From assembly GCA_015039315.1 (NCBI GenBank), contig WIDE01000088.1, positions 62,001-126,000 of the forward strand: 64,000 nt of DNA. Direction: 5' to 3'. Both the position numbers and the translations under genes were made by a program. The stretch is from Clavulina sp. PMI_390. Lineage: Eukaryota > Basidiomycota > Agaricomycetes > Cantharellales > Hydnaceae. The notes beneath the pieces were generated by a model. That model was not told the DNA's origin. It saw only the letters and a list, made by a program, of their open reading frames with translations, and searched no databases. Shown in pieces: positions 47,580 to 61,481 of the stretch (its first letter is position 1; every line of letters starts with the position of its first letter).

Positions 47580-50500
47580 TTACATCGGAGTACGACGCTT
47601 CGAGACAGGGCGTGCCCTCTTCCCCTTCTTCCCATTTGCAAATGCGTTTGCACTCCTGTGCTCGCGTCCAAGAGGGTCCTCCTTCTTGACCTCGTAGATG
47701 CGGACCTGTTACGAAAAACAAGATGCAATCATGATCGGTCCTTGAGTAAAGACGCATTATGGATGAGAAAATCCGGGGATGACTCACGATCCAGTTTTCC
47801 GAGGTGAAGGCCTCCTCTGCAACCCAAAAAAACTCGGTCAGTTCCTGGGCGCTAAAAAGTCGCGTAGCAGCACAGCAATTACTCACCAAGATAATCTAGC
47901 TGCACACCGCCAACCGGGATAGTCTGTCCTCTCACACGGTCCTGTGGAGGTTGGCCGCCGTACAGCTCGTCAAACCGCCAGTAGCTAAGCTTGTACAGTA
48001 AGCTGTCACGCATGGTCTTGGACGCTTCGGCATCGACCTTGTACTCCCCACGGCTCGTGAAGTACTCGTTCTCCTTCACCTCATCGGGCCACACACCCTG
48101 CGCGATACGGATCATCCACAGGAACTTGTTGATGTCGTCGCCAGAGTAGCCAATCAGCCCACCAAAGATGACAAGCACGTACGAAACGTCATGCTTGCGG
48201 AGGATGGGGTAGGCAACCTCTTCGGAGAGGGACATGGCTTTACCGACAGTAGCGATATGTGCTGTGGACAATACATTCGTTAGTACAGTCGCTATAGTCA
48301 ATGTAGTGAAAACACTCACTATTGTTCCAAGTGTTGTTGTCGACCAATGTGGGGCGGTCAGCGAAGCCTGCAATCTGGTAGCCGTAATCCCACCAGCTCA
48401 TCACGACCGCATCCTCCGCAGTGTTCATGCGAATCCAGTAATAAGCCTCACGGAAATCATCGATGATATTTTGGCTCCCATCATTGTTTCGCGAGGCAAG
48501 GACGACGGACGGAGACGAGTATGCGTTCGAGGTCACCCATGTGCAGTGCAGAACGAAGATGAGAAGGAGGAAAGTGGTGTTGAAGATGACACCAAGACGC
48601 GTGTCAAGGCCGAACACGCCAGTCTTCTTTTTGGGGCGCGAGACGGGTGCGGACGCAGCGCTGCCATTGGCAGGGGTGGGCGTAGCGCCAACAGCAGCGA
48701 CGGCAGCAGCAGCAGCCTTTTTGGCCTTGCGGCTAGCGGGAGTATCAGCAGCAGCGCGAGTAGCAGAGGCAGGACTCTCATCCTCGTCCTTCTCTTCCTC
48801 TGGCTCCTCCAGGTCAACGTACACATCGAACAGAGAGCTCAGTGCAATGGCAGCGCTGACACACACAACGGGGGTGAGCGTGAGCATAAGCCGAACCATG
48901 ACACCTGCAAAGTACGACGCGAAGACGGCGTAGATGATGATGAAGAGGTGCTCGTCGCGCAGCTCGCGGAAGCAGAGCAGGACACCGGCAGGGAAAACGA
49001 AGATGAGCAGGTTGAGATCCATGAAGAAGGCGGGCCAGGCGGTAGGCTGGTGCTCAGAGACGGAGGCGATGATAGGGATGTACCTGACGCGGTAAAAGTC
49101 AAATTAGTTAGATAAAAGGGGAAGAATACTCTGCATATCGGAGTTGACTTACTTCTTGGCGTACTCGGTATCCCAAAGTGAGTAGAAACGACCAGTCCAG
49201 GGAGCGATCTTTCCAGTAACAGTCAGCGCGACGAATGCACCAACGCCGAGAAGACCAATCGCAGCCATGCTCCAGCGAAGCAGAGTTTGGAACTGCTTCT
49301 GCGCCACGTGGGAACGGACCAGCTCGGTGAAGGCAACGAGTTGCATGAGGCCAAACACGCCTGAATGGTCCATAGTGGTCAGACAGGGAAAAAAAAACAC
49401 CAAGCACTGTTCACTTACCGAGAGCACCCATATGATCACTGGTGCTGACAGGCTGGAAGCCTACGAAGGGGACCTGCATGCTTGCCAGTGTACCGACGGC
49501 GTACCAAGTTGAGTAGGCAATGTATAGACGGTTGGAGAAGCGGCCCATGAGGGTGAGCACAAGGGCGTGAAGCGGGATCATGTTGGTGATAAATACGTAT
49601 CCACCTATAAATGAGCCAAGGGGGTCAGCGAATGGTTCAGAGAGCATTACAAGTAGGCCTAATTCGGCGTAGACTCCTCAAAGAACAATGATACATACCC
49701 CAAGCAGCCACCATGTAGAAGTAGAAAACAGCAGCGCCAGTTCCGTACAGAACGCTTCCATCCTTCATAGCCTTGATCCACAAGTAGAAAGTGAACATGA
49801 GGAGGAAGATGGCGATGGCTTCGTTATCGTAGGACCCAGCGACTGAACGAGAGATGTAGCCTGGGACGATGCCAATGAATGCGGCAGCGAGAAGGCCTGC
49901 AGAGGGGTCTTTCATCTCGCAGGTGAAACTGAGTCATGGAAAGAGCATCAACAAAATGACTCCAAGAAACGACACCTGGGAAGAAAGAAACTCACAGGTA
50001 GGTAGCAAACGCAGTGAGGGCACTGAACCCAGGTGCGAGCATAACACAAACATCTCGAATGTTAACAGGAAGGTGGAGGGCGTGGAGGAAGTTGTAGATA
50101 ACACCGCTGGTGGCCATAAGACCAGGATAGATAGTGCCACCGACGACACGACCCAGTGGGTACCATGCTGTGGGGTCGAACCAGTTCCAGAATTCCTGAG
50201 TGACGTAGGTGGTAGTTAGCTTTCAAAGACACCGCTCAAGAGGAAAGAGGGCATACATAGAATCCTTGGGCAGTGAGTACTCTTGTTGCGCGACTAGAGG
50301 AAGCATGTGGGGTATATTTAGCCCAGCATCCACGTATGGAGTATCAGCGACGTACTAATTGAACCAAGGATCGCTAAGAAAAGGAAATTGAGCTCTATCA
50401 TCACATTCTTCGGAGAATTGTCAGGTATCGTACTCACAATTCGTGGATAATACTCTCAAAGTTTACGACAGCGAATAACCTATGGAGGACCCATGAGAGT

Positions 50501-50653
50501 GAATATGCAGCACGAAAACAATTACCAAGAGCCCAGAACAGACCTCGAAGCGATAGCAGCACATGAGACAAAGGTGAGGGTCAAGATTCTTAGTAGGGAT
50601 GCGGTATTGGCCACCGTCGCTGGCGCGAACTGCGGCAGCGTCACGGACACCAT
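47580..50653 (-). CDS. STT3: Oligosaccharyltransferase catalytic subunit STT3
   Basis: Multi-exon; span given. STT3 transfers the lipid-linked oligosaccharide to Asn in the ER lumen. It starts [15 protein letters not shown]; the early exons give [20 protein letters not shown], the acidic first-loop motif. Other landmarks are [33 protein letters not shown] near 49048-49068 (the SVSEHQP loop), and the sequon-binding WWDYG near 48381-48395 within [14 protein letters not shown]. The tail after QLDYLGE ends in a basic stretch ([13 protein letters not shown]). Between membrane segments at about 48600-48830 is a cytosolic loop of Glu/Ala/Lys-rich low complexity ([15 protein letters not shown] and an Ala run), as seen in fungal STT3 proteins. 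The first intron uses donor GTCTGT, chosen because it gives the conserved SRLFAV. Confidence 0.95.
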
Positions 50654-50846
50654 TTTAAGAAAAGCGGAAAGCGCTGGCGCTTATTTGCGCTCTTTCAATG
50701 AGAGTTGTTCAGAAAGGAAAAATGGTGAAATGAGAGCGAATTTTGGCAGGGTTGTGTGTGGACACGTCGCGTTTGCTGGCGAGTGCCCGTAGTTGGGAAA
50801 GTGTGACCAAACACGCGACAATACACAACCTTCTTGTGCATCATTC
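50654..50846. promoter_or_regulatory. Divergent promoter of STT3 and ARP2
   Basis: 193 bp separates the two start codons, so the genes share this control region. No TATA box is evident, which suits housekeeping genes. Confidence 0.6.
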
Positions 50847-52373
50847 ATGGATCCAAGTACTCCCCTCGTCGTCGACAACGGCACTGGCGTACGTTTCAAC
50901 CTGCTATATAGCCAAGATGTCGATTCGATGACTCTCTTGTGAATAGTTTGTCAAAGTGGGCTATGCAGGCTCCAACTTTCCCGAGCACGTCTTCCCTTCG
51001 ATCGTTGGTCGTCCGATCCTGCGAGCGGAAGAGCGACTAGGGAACCTGAACATCAAGGACATCATGGTTGGAGACGAAGCCGCTGAGGCGCGTAATTTCC
51101 TCCAGGTCACGCAGCCGATGGAGCACGGTATCGTCAAGAATTGGGAAGATATGAAGATCCTCTGGGACTACACGTTCGACGAGAAACTCAGGGTCGATCC
51201 GCAAGGGAAGAAGGTGCTCCTCACAGAGCCGCCAATGAACCCCAAAATCAACCGGCAGAGAATGGCCCAAGTCATGTTTGAGGAATATGGCTTCCAAGGC
51301 GTATACATCGCGATCCAGGCCGTGCTGACCCTATACGCACAAGGTGAGGCGCCCCTTTCTTTCCCTTGCACAGGTATATACTCAATAGAATAATCCATGT
51401 GCTATCAGGTCTGCGAACTGGTGTCGTTGTCGATTCCGGAGACGGTGTAACACACGTTGTCCCTGTCTACGACGGCTTCGCCATCCCCCATCTAACCCGA
51501 CGACTAGATATCGCAGGTCGAGATGTAACGCGCTACCTGATCAAACTCCTCCTCATGAGGGGGTATGCCTTCAATCGAACTGCGGACTTTGAAACTGTGC
51601 GCGAAATCAAGGAGAAGCTATGCTATGTCAGGTCCGTGCTGCGTTCTTGTTCTTGGCGAATGTGCCTCTTATGGTGGGCCCTAATATTATTTCTCCAACC
51701 TGCAGCTATGACCTAGACCTCGATACCAAATTATCAGAAGACACTACCGTTCTTGTCGAAAATTACACTGTGCGTACTTCAATCAATCTGCTGTCTCCCG
51801 CAGTTGGTTCTATACTGATTTATTGTCCCTTTGATGCAGCTCCCGGATGGACGCGTCATCAAAGTCGGTTCAGAGCGCTTCGAGGCCCCCGAATGCCTTT
51901 TCCAGCCTCACCTCGTCGACATCGAGCAGCCCGGCATGGCCGAGATGCTCTTCCAGACGATCCAGGCCTCCGCCGTCGATACCCGTTCCGATCTATACAA
52001 ACACATCGTGCTCAGTGGCGGTAGCTCCATGTATCCCGGCTTGCCTAGCAGATTGGAGAAGGAGATGAAGCAGCTGTATCTCACAAGGGTGCTGAACGGC
52101 GATCCAACCCGATTGAACGTATGTCCCCTGTGCCCATCCACGTTCGGAACTTCATCTTACTTCTTGACTGACATCAATGTCTTTACGCGAACTTATAATC
52201 AGAAATTCAAAATCCGTATCGAGGATCCCCCGCGCCGAAAACACATGGTTTTCCTTGGAGGTGCCGTCCTTGCCGATATCATGAAAGCCCAGGAGGCATT
52301 CTGGATCACGCGAGAGGAGTGGTATGAGCTGGGGCCGCAGCGGGCGCTGGAGAAGCTCGGGAGGGCGGATTAA
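50847..52373 (+). CDS. ARP2: Actin-related protein 2 (Arp2/3 complex)
   Basis: Structure join(50847..50888,50947..51343,51409..51631,51706..51769,51840..52118,52203..52373), 391 residues, the usual length. ARP2 nucleates branched actin with ARP3 and five other subunits, at endocytic patches in fungi. [14 protein letters not shown] opens the actin fold, followed by [20 protein letters not shown] (ATP-binding loop), [45 protein letters not shown] (second phosphate loop), [13 protein letters not shown], and [12 protein letters not shown] near the end. [14 protein letters not shown] and the retained LTEPPMNP distinguish it from actin and ARP3. All introns are GT-AG. Confidence 0.96.
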
Positions 52374-52770
52374 GATTCGGACCAACTGCGATCCAGGGCG
52401 GTGGGGGCATAGCACTGCAAACTGGATACATGTCTGAATACCTCTTGCACTGTAATCTCTTCCCTCACCTCCAATAATACATATTCGAGATGTTGTGGAG
52501 TTAGTTTCGGAATCCATTCCATGAACCCTGGAACTTAGGGCTAGCAATTTCTTGAATAATTGATTGGACTGAGGGGGGTATAGGTCATAAAAGATCGTAA
52601 TAGGGACATAGCAAAGCACTAATCAAGTATGCATGTACATTGGATGAGAGGAGATAGATAGCGAAAGCGAGATGCCCAACAGTAATTTGATAGAAATGAA
52701 GTATTGGTGCCGAGGCGGAGGGCAAGGGGGATTGACGCATGATCTACGACGTAGACGGAGTAGCAGACGA
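52374..52770. other. Convergent spacer between ARP2 and the Ran-binding protein
   Basis: Nearly 400 bp between two stop codons, presumably both 3' untranslated regions. No gene. Confidence 0.6.
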
Positions 52771-55700
52771 CTATACCGCGTCCTCTGCCCCACCACTCTC
52801 TTTTGTAGCAGTCTTTCCAGGTTCGGGGATGTTTTCATGTATCAGATCCACAAAAGCCTGAGCGTTCCTTGGGTTCCCGACCTATCATGCAGGAAACAAG
52901 CCCTCATTAGCGTTATTTGTCACAAGAGGGGGCACAGTAGGAAAGAAAATGCCTTTGAGAGAGAAAAGGAGCCCACCTTGATTGCGTGATGTACAAAAGC
53001 ACCATTCTCAAGTGTGGAGATCTTGATGAACTTAGGATCGCTCCCGATTACGCATGACATGCCTGGGAAGAGCGATGCGTTCATGAGGAGACGCAGCACA
53101 CCGTCCGCGCGCATGACTATGGTTCAGGGCAAAGGGAAAGTTTTGGATAAGTCGATTGAGCAAATAGCAGAGTTTGAGCCAAAAAGGAGGTATACGCACT
53201 GATCCGCGGCCCAAGCCCATCGCTCTTGCGCACGTTGAGCTTGAGCATCCCCATGCCCTTCTCCTTGTATGTGCTTGCCGAGTCCATCGTGTACAGTTTG
53301 GCGCGCACCTGCTGTAGTGTCATTTCATCTTCTTCACCCGTGTGCACTAGTAGTCAGTGCACCAGGAGTCGTCAAGCACGACAGTGCAGATGGAAAGAGA
53401 GAAAGAACAGCGAGTCAGCGAACATGAATGAGGACAGATGGGAAACTACGCACCTTCAACCTCTTCCAGATGGAGTTTTCTTTTCCTCTCTTCTTCAGCT
53501 TCAGCATCGGCATCTGTACGCCCACCAGCACTCGCTAAGATCTCCTCAAACGACGGTGGGGCAGTCGCTTGGGCCTCACTCTTCTTCTTTTTTACCTTGT
53601 CCGAAGAACCCTCCTCGCTATCTTCGTCCTCATCATCGCCACTCTTCTCTTCACTATCCTCGTTCCCATTTGAGTCGTCCTCCTCTCCTCCCGATGCTTT
53701 CCCCGCTACCGCAGCGGCAGGCTTAGGCGATGCAGTCCCAGATGCAGAGGGGCTGCCGCTCCCAAGACCACCAAAGCGCGTCGCGCCAGTCGAGAACGCT
53801 CCAAACGCCTCGCTCGCTTTCGGCACAGAGCCCTTGGGGCCCATAGTGAACGATGACCCAAATACGGCTTTCGCTTGAGGCCCTGAGCCCGACGCAGTGG
53901 CTAACGGGCCACCGAACACGGATGAGGAAGGTGGGGACTTGGCACCCAGCGCAGAGGGGCTCCCGAACGCTGGTGGGCTCCCTCCGCCTCCCAGGGCGGA
54001 AGCAGACGAGGCGGCGGAAGCGAGGAAGGGTGAGGGCTTACTCGCAAACGAGTTGAACCCGCTCATGGCAAAGCTGGGCTTGCTCGCTGGGGATGAGCTT
54101 GCGGTCGGTGGGTCAGTGGGTGCAGGGGAGCCTGGTTTGGGCGAGGATGCGAATTTGGCGAAGAGGGATGAGGACGCGAACGAGCCGAACGAAGGCTATA
54201 TTTGAGCAAGCCAAGAATGAGATCGATCATGCACGAATATATAGTATGAGGATTGAAGAGCACTCTGAATACGACTTACTCTCTGTGATGGTGTTGGATC
54301 ATCGAATATCGACGAACTCGAGCTTGCTCCTTTTAGGAAGGGAGACCCTGAGGAGGAATAGGACGCAAAACCGTTCTGTAGGTCAAAGTAAAAGCGAAGC
54401 CCGTGGCGTCATCAATCTTTGGCTTGCTTCATAAAAAGACTACACAAACTACTCACATATTTATTGGGGGATTTGGTCCTCGGGGGTGTTGCAGGGACCG
54501 CTTCTGATGCCTTTGTCTTCGTCGCAGGGCTCGCAATGCTTGCACTAGCGGCAGCCGCGGGGTCATCCTTGGCTTTTTTGTACGGATCATCCTCTGTGAC
54601 GTCTCCCGAGGCGAAGAATACCGAGTCGCGCGACTTGCGCTTGAGGCTTTTGTCTGTCCCTGGACGGGGGATGGCGACACCCGCGGCAGCTGCTTCTGGG
54701 GGCGCAATGGTAGAAGGAGGCGCCGTGGGTGCGGGTTTGGATTTGGTAGGTGGTGGTGGGAGTGGTATTTTGGAGTCGGATGGGAGAGGCGCAAGAGTAT
54801 CAGCTTCAGCTGCTTCTGCTTCTTCTGATGCATCAGCGCTAGATTCAGGTGCAGCTTCTTCCTCCCTTGGGGCGGCCGATTCGGTGTCAGCCTCCGGTAG
54901 TTTCGCCTCGCCTGCGTCATCTGGTGCGACCGTAGAGGTGCTGGTCGAAACTTCTATGACCCCAGCAGGGGCGGGCTCATCAGCACTTGTGCTGGGATCC
55001 ACAGATGATTCGTCTGCTGAAGCTGGAGCAGCACCCTCGCCATGAGCCCCAGTAGCAGCTGGCTCCTCCGAGACGACATCCTCGCCCTCCTTGGGAGATT
55101 CATCGGCTGCATCCATGGGTGACTCCCCATCCTCCTCGTCAGCCTCCACCAGAGGAAGCTCTTCATCCTCGTCTTCGCCGTCCCCTTCTCCTTCCTCCCA
55201 GTTCAGATCCTTGACCTGTTTGCGGATTTGCTTGACCTTGGGGGCGATAGGCGAGGCTCCTGGGTCAGGAGTTTCACCACTTATGGCAGCAGCAGAGGAG
55301 GCATCGGGAGGCGGCGAGGCAGACGAATTGGAATTATCGGAGCCTCCAGGGGATGAGGACGCGTTGGTCTTATTCTTCTTGTGTGTCCGTGAAGTTCGGC
55401 CACGGCTTGCGTCGTCCTCGTCTTCGGCGGGGTTCTGATAAGCCGACACCATGCACGCGTGCGAGTGATGGACACATTGGGGAAAGCACGTTAGTGGAAC
55501 GATTGGGGGGATGTTTTATGGAATATTTCAGACAAATGGCGGGAGTGGTCGCCGACGAAAGAAAGGCTGGGAAGAATGACAGGTGCACATACCACAGGAG
55601 TCGATGGCTCGATGGACACCTCGCGCCCGCGTTTCCTCCCACCAGTTGCTTTCAGGTCTACTGGAGCAGATAGCATCGTGTATGAGAATGTCCAGGGGGC

Positions 55701-55875
55701 AAAAAGAGGAAAGCGAGTGTCGCATCGCGTATCAGCTATCAATCCGAATATGATACATCCAAGAAACCATGAGGCTTGAACACAGACCGGTCGTGGAAGA
55801 CGATGTCGAGCCCGGCACAGCGAGCGAAGACGCAGCTTCAGGCGGCGGGGACGATGACCCAGGCGATCCAGACAT
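52771..55875 (-). CDS. RanBP3/Yrb2-like Ran-binding protein
   Basis: Multi-exon; span given. It starts MSGSPGSSSPPPEAASS, then TGGRKRGREVSIEPSTPV (a basic import-signal-like patch typical of Yrb2/RanBP3). A very long acidic and Ala/Ser/Pro-rich region follows (54412-55452), then LKRKSRDSVFFASGD, then FG-containing segments (GAFSTGATRFGGLGSG; KAVFGSSF), an acidic EDDSNGNEDSEE stretch, and a C-terminal Ran-binding domain: QQVRAKLYTMDSASTYKEKG, MLKLNVRKSDG, RADGVLRLLMNASLFPGMSC and AFVHHAIK. The Phe-Gly and Ran-binding elements suggest a nuclear transport cofactor that helps Crm1-dependent export. Yrb2 against Nup2-type cannot be told apart with certainty, but the VFFASGD motif and order favour RanBP3/Yrb2. 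Confidence 0.85.
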
Positions 55876-56366
55876 TATCGGTTACTCCAGGGTCTTATTG
55901 TTATATACTCGTTGTGGTTTGTGGTGAGCTATGTAGTTAGAACGGAAGAACAGATGCGCATAAAGTACAGGGCTGGCTTCGGCACATCCCGCGCAGAACG
56001 ACCACCCCGCCGCCTCGTGTCTTCCTTCTTTGTATAAAAGAAACTGCGACCTGGTTCCAAGAAAAGATGATTGCATGATGGCTGGTAGATAACGAGTACA
56101 GCGGTGAGAGAGGAAAAAAAAGCAGCGTCCCCTAATGAGAAAAATGCGTGTAAAATGCTCAAGGGGCAGGTAGATTTTTAAGATAATTAGCATGACCCCC
56201 GCGACTACCCTGAAAGATACCAGAAAGAACGAAGAAAAAAAATGAAAGATATACTAAAACTGAATGATAGCTTGTGATAAATGCATGCGGATGAGGGTCA
56301 CAGGGGGGGACCAGGATTGACAGCAAAGACTCCAAAGAGTCATAGATAGTGTGGAGAGTAGATCTT
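55876..56366. other. Spacer between histidine kinase and Ran-binding protein
   Basis: About 490 bp holding the 3' end of the kinase transcript and the promoter of the Ran-binding protein. No gene recognised. Confidence 0.55.
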
Positions 56367-59300
56367 TCACGCCGAGGGGGTTTTCTCTTCCCCAGGCGAT
56401 CCGCTCGGCGACCCCGACGCACTGTCTCCAGTATGCGCTAAGGAGGGTTTTCGCCGATCTAGCGCATACCGGAGCATCTCGCGCAGACTACGCTCCAGAA
56501 CAGGCTTCGTCAGCACGCGATCGAGGCCTGCCTCCATATATTCGACTTGGTCCTCTTTGAGCGCGTTACCTGTGATGCCAACTGTGGGTGTAGGGGGTGA
56601 AGAGTGAGCAGTAGATATGAGAATAAAAAAAGGTCATACACACCAGTGAACTCGGTCCGCCCTTCCTCGCGAAGTTTCTTCACCATCGCTACCCCACTCA
56701 TGATAGGCTATAATGCAATGACAACATTATCATCATGTCAGCACGCGACGAGCAGACCATCGACACCTGACAGCGAAATGAATGACAGCGACGCACCATC
56801 TGGTTATCCAAAAACACTACATCATAATTGCTCTCCGTCTTGCTTGGATGAGCCGCATTTTCATCTTTTGCATCTCCAAGAATCATGTCTAGAGCCATCT
56901 GCCCATTCTCAGCCGTATCCACTACGCACCCAATTCGCTGGAGCATACGCTCCATCAAACGCCTTGTGAGCGGATCATCGTCTACCACCAATGCACGCAC
57001 GCTGCCAATCTCGGACCCTTGACCCACAGAACTGGGACTGGCGTTACTGGGATTCGAACGAGGATTGTAATTGGTGACAGCGCCAAAGCTTGAAGGCGTA
57101 CTAGCAGGCGTCTTCACGGCACCACTCGTAGAGCCAGAATTAATGGCAGCAATGGCAGAGATGGTGGATGAATCAGTGGCGGTAGGAAGGCGAATAAGAT
57201 TCGGTCTTGCAGCAGGGCCACTACTTCCACCATTTGTAGAGGCAGTAACATTCACGCTGGAGAGGGGATTGTGAGGAAGAGAGCCCAATACGGGTGGGCG
57301 CGCCCTTGGTCCCGATCTTGCGGACAGTGAAGGGGAAGGGTCTCGAGGCGAAACCTGGCTGCCCGCCATCGATCCCCTACTTTCTGTCTTCATCAGCGGA
57401 TTCATACCAGAGGGAAGCGCTAGTGAGCCAGATCCGCCAGAACCCATGCCAATTCCGGCAACGGCTGCGCTTGTTAGTGCAGGGATTATCGGTGGTGTAG
57501 GGCTCGTAATCACCTCCAGAGGATTCTGAGTCGTGTTTGGGTCGTAGTTGTTTTGAGCCAATGAAGGAACGGGCATGGCGATTGGAATGGAGATAGGCAT
57601 GGAAATGGAGGTAGCATTGTTGACATTGGAAATGGAGGCGGAGCGTAGATGTGAAGGCGACTCGGAGGCGGAACGGGAGTGTGACTGTCGTGAGTCATTA
57701 GAAGGCACTGGAGAAATAGGGGGATGGAACTGAGACTGGGATGAGCGGCCAAGGGGCTGGAGAGGGATGTTTACTGTAAAGGGAGGAGATGGAATAGTAG
57801 ACGTGGCAGGTGCAGGCATCGGCAGGAGGGGGCCGGTTCGCCCATCCTGTATGGTTGCTGACCCCGATCTCGGTGTTGGGGACCCACTACCGTCACCCAA
57901 CTTGACAGGAGTCGGTAACGCGCTATCAGGCAGCTCGTCGACGATAGTATCCATCATCTCGGCTGGTACAGTTGGCCCTTTCAGATCGAGGAAATTCGGT
58001 GCATTCGTGAATCCCGAGGATTGAGTAGCGTCTGTAAACGGAGTTGTGGCGTCATTGCCGAGGTATGAGAAGGGATCGCGTTGAGGGAAAGGGGTTGGCA
58101 TTGGCATGGTGTGGTCAGTCGCCTGAGTTGGGATTCCGAAGGGGAACTACCATGATTCCAGCAATAGGTCAGTGGTAAGCGAAAACCAACACACGTAAAT
58201 GCTCACCTCAACCCAGAAGCAACTGCCGCCCTCTGGCCGACTTTGCACGCCTAGTCGACCTCCACTAAGCTTGACAATATGGCGGACGAGAGCCAAGCCG
58301 AGTCCAGTGCCCTGAACAAGAAAATCATTCATTAGGATATCTCCCAAAACAATAAAAGTCGATGATGCGTACTTTGCCGCCTTGGTGTCTCCCAATTTCC
58401 GTTTGCACATAGGGACTGAACAGCTACAAACACAGCAAGTCAGCATAAGTAACTATGCCTGGAGTTGGTGGGGTGGCCTAGATTAACATACCCGATTGTC
58501 AATCATGTCTCTCGGCTTGATCCCCACTCCCGTGTCATGAACTTCGATCCTCACAACAATAGTCTTTCGAGCACGTTGTTTGGTTCTCTGGCCAGCATCT
58601 TCCCTTGCCTCCTCTTCAAGCACTTTCTTCTGCGCCTCGGCCTCCATAGCTTCATCGTGTCCCTTGAGACGGCTGACGGAGAGGCCTCCATCCTGCTCCA
58701 AGTCCCTAGAGCTTTCGAGCTCTACGGCTGTGGCATCTGTGCTCTCCGTCAGGGAATGGTGAGGCTGCCTGCGGTTCGGAGCTAGTCGTCCGTTAATGAC
58801 AGTGGCCTCAGAGGAGGGGCCGGACGCCGTGACAGTCGTAGCTGTCTGAGAGCCAGGCTCTGGGTACAGAAGTTTGGTCCGTACGGTGATGCGTCCACCT
58901 GGTCCACCAGGGGTGAACTGTAGAGACAAATGGAGGGGAGAATATGATCAGCCAAGTATTCCTACCAGAAGGATAAGAAACTGAGTACGCACCTTGTATG
59001 CATTTGAAGTCAGGTTCGTCACGACTTGGGTCAGCCGCATCTCATCCCCTAGTACCTCCGCATCCTCTGGCGGACCACAAGCCAAGTGCCACGCAATCCA
59101 TTCCTCCGTCTGTCCCTGCGCGCGGAACATCATAGAGCGCGCAACAAGATCAATATTGCGATCAAAGTCGGTGACGAGTTCGAGCCCCTTGGAGTTAGCG
59201 AGCAACTGCAGGCCAACCATGGACGATCGGATGACTTTGTGGAATGCAAAAGGTTTAGAGACAGATTCAAAACGACCGGCATCCATGCGATTGCTACGAT

Positions 59301-61481
59301 AAAGAAGGTTATCATCAGGAAAAGATTCCAGAAACTTTCAGGCTCACAAGTCAAGGACATCTGACAGAAGTAGATATTCAATATAGGTAAGTGCCAGTTT
59401 CCAGTGAGACGCGGGAGTTTAGAGAGAACTTATCTTTCGACATCATGCTTAACGAGGCGTTCAGAGCTCCCAGTTCGATTGCTTGATCCGAGTCCCGTTG
59501 GGAATCTGGGAAGGTGGCCTCGAGGTTCTGCAGAGCAAGCACTGCGAGAGGATAATTAGATAGGCATAAAACTGGATATTGTAGTATACTTACTGGCGGT
59601 GTTCAAAGGCACACGGACTTCATGGAAGATGTACGACGTGAGACGTCTGGAGATGAATGCTCAGTTCACAATCGTGGCAATCACTAAATTACTGAGGGTT
59701 CAAACCTCTTTGAATCGCTAGCCTTGCGTTCGCTAACTTGGGCCTTTTGTGTTGCTTTATACTGTTCAAACGACACGGTGAGGTCATGTGACAGGAACAC
59801 TGAGGGAACACGACACTTACCTGCAACTTGACCTGATCACGAAGTGTGTACAACCTCCGCTCAGCCTGGAAAGGAAATTCATGAGACAGTAACTTTGACT
59901 ACAGTTTCGTTAGGAGATGGGCTAACATGTTCTCGCATCTATACCAATACAGTCACGCGGTTATTAGCACTGACATCATCGAGCCACGAGGCGGACTTAC
60001 GAAGTGGGCATAGAGAAGGATGACGTGGAAAATGAGGACATTCAGCAGGTTTCGCACAAATGAGCGGCGATATGGAAGCCTATGAGAGGTGAGGTATGGT
60101 TTAGTGAAGGTATTGGTTTAGAGTCGGGAGGGAAAACCGCACACTAAAGAACCGGCAATAATGAAGAAAGAGAGGCCGCCAAAAAGGGCAGGCACCCGCC
60201 TCTGCTGAAGGGCGAACAGTCCTACTGTTGGAAACGCTGCGGCGAAGCTGACGATGACGTCGCATCAGATACTGGGCTGAGCAGGAAGGGCATTTATTGG
60301 ATACATACTAAAACATGCCTTGCTGCGAGGGAACAGATCAGTTTACCTCAGTCGCGGAGTATTAAAAGGGGGAACGTACGAAATCTTTCGCACCGCAGGT
60401 GAAAAACCTGTGCATTGGAGGATAGTATCCACACAGTCGAAGAGTGAGCAAGTTGTAAAACGCCCTAAAAACCACTTTCGTCAAGACTTATCCATAATAG
60501 TTGGATGACAGCATGATACTTACCAGGTCCATAGGGTGACTGTGAGCCATGACTGATACAAGATTGGTCGCTTGCGAGGCCAGTCGAAAATGATCATGAT
60601 TGGCACTGGGATATTCAAAAATGCGGAAAGCTAAGGGTAGCCCAGGAGGTGAGTAAACATCGTCCCAATCGCTTAGATGGGGATGCACAGAAGAGAACGC
60701 ACCCCATAATAAAATGCCTTATCTGGGACGGTCAGATTAGTGGCGACGGCACAAGTGATCACCCAGTTAAGAATCAACCAGCAGCCTGTCAAGATAGCCA
60801 GAGCCTTGTTTGAGTACCTGGAGGGTATCATCTGGTTAAGAAACATCATTGTAGCATGGGAAAGGTGTGGAATACACACCAGGACTCTCGAGAGTACTGT
60901 GCCTCCGAATTAGGATCCGCGAACGAGAGGCTGTGGAATCGTGCAAAGCCAGGAATAATGCGCCATCGAATGATGCTAAGGATAACCCATCTATCCCACA
61001 CGGAGAGAGTCGTAGTAGATTCCTTGTCAGTGGTGGGGTGATTGTGGCTCGACGTGCCCGCATCTGGGTGCTTTTCTGACGTCGTGCGGCCCGTGTGCGA
61101 CTCGTTCTCCTCGTCGGGGGCACCATAGCCTAATCCAGCGTAGGAGTTGTTGACCACAATCTCGTCGACCTCCTGGGGCTCGTTTTCCTGGCCTCCGACG
61201 TTGTTCCATGCGCCCCCTGTGCCCGCTCCCACATGTGAGCTACGATTATCGCTTGCACGACGCCATGTTCCGCTGCCGTCCAGAGTATCATCGTAGGCGC
61301 TCTCAGAGGGGGCATCTGCCGACCCAGTACCAATCCGTTTCCGCAGACGTGCCCAGTGGACCCGGAATCGTTGCACATTCGAAGTTGCCGGTGCCGCAAA
61401 GCGGGTGCGGCTAGTGCTCATGGCGCTAGCAGGTGCCTGGACGGGAGGAGGAAGCCCATCCTCTTTGTCGGGTGCAGACAT
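56367..61481 (-). CDS. Membrane-bound hybrid histidine kinase
   Basis: Multi-exon; span given. It senses an unknown signal and passes phosphate from His to Asp, normally on to a phosphotransfer protein and the HOG MAP-kinase pathway. The N-terminus (MSAPDKEDGLPPP) is a polar cytosolic region of about 200 residues, then several membrane segments (for example ALAILTGCWLILNWVITCAV) encoded by many small exons at 59700-60850. The H box is YIFHEVRVPLNTALLAL near 59590-59620; the N box is VVTNLTSNAYKFTPGG; the ATP lid has VHDTGVGI and GTGLGLALVRHIV. A long Ser/Pro-rich linker (57030-58110) precedes the receiver domain: VRALVVDDDPLTRRLMERML, phospho-acceptor Asp in VVFLDNQM near 56813, and Lys in VLTKPV near 56505. 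The lid carries an inserted charged segment of about 90 residues (58540-58850). It is laid out like Sln1, but with less extracellular sequence. Confidence 0.9.
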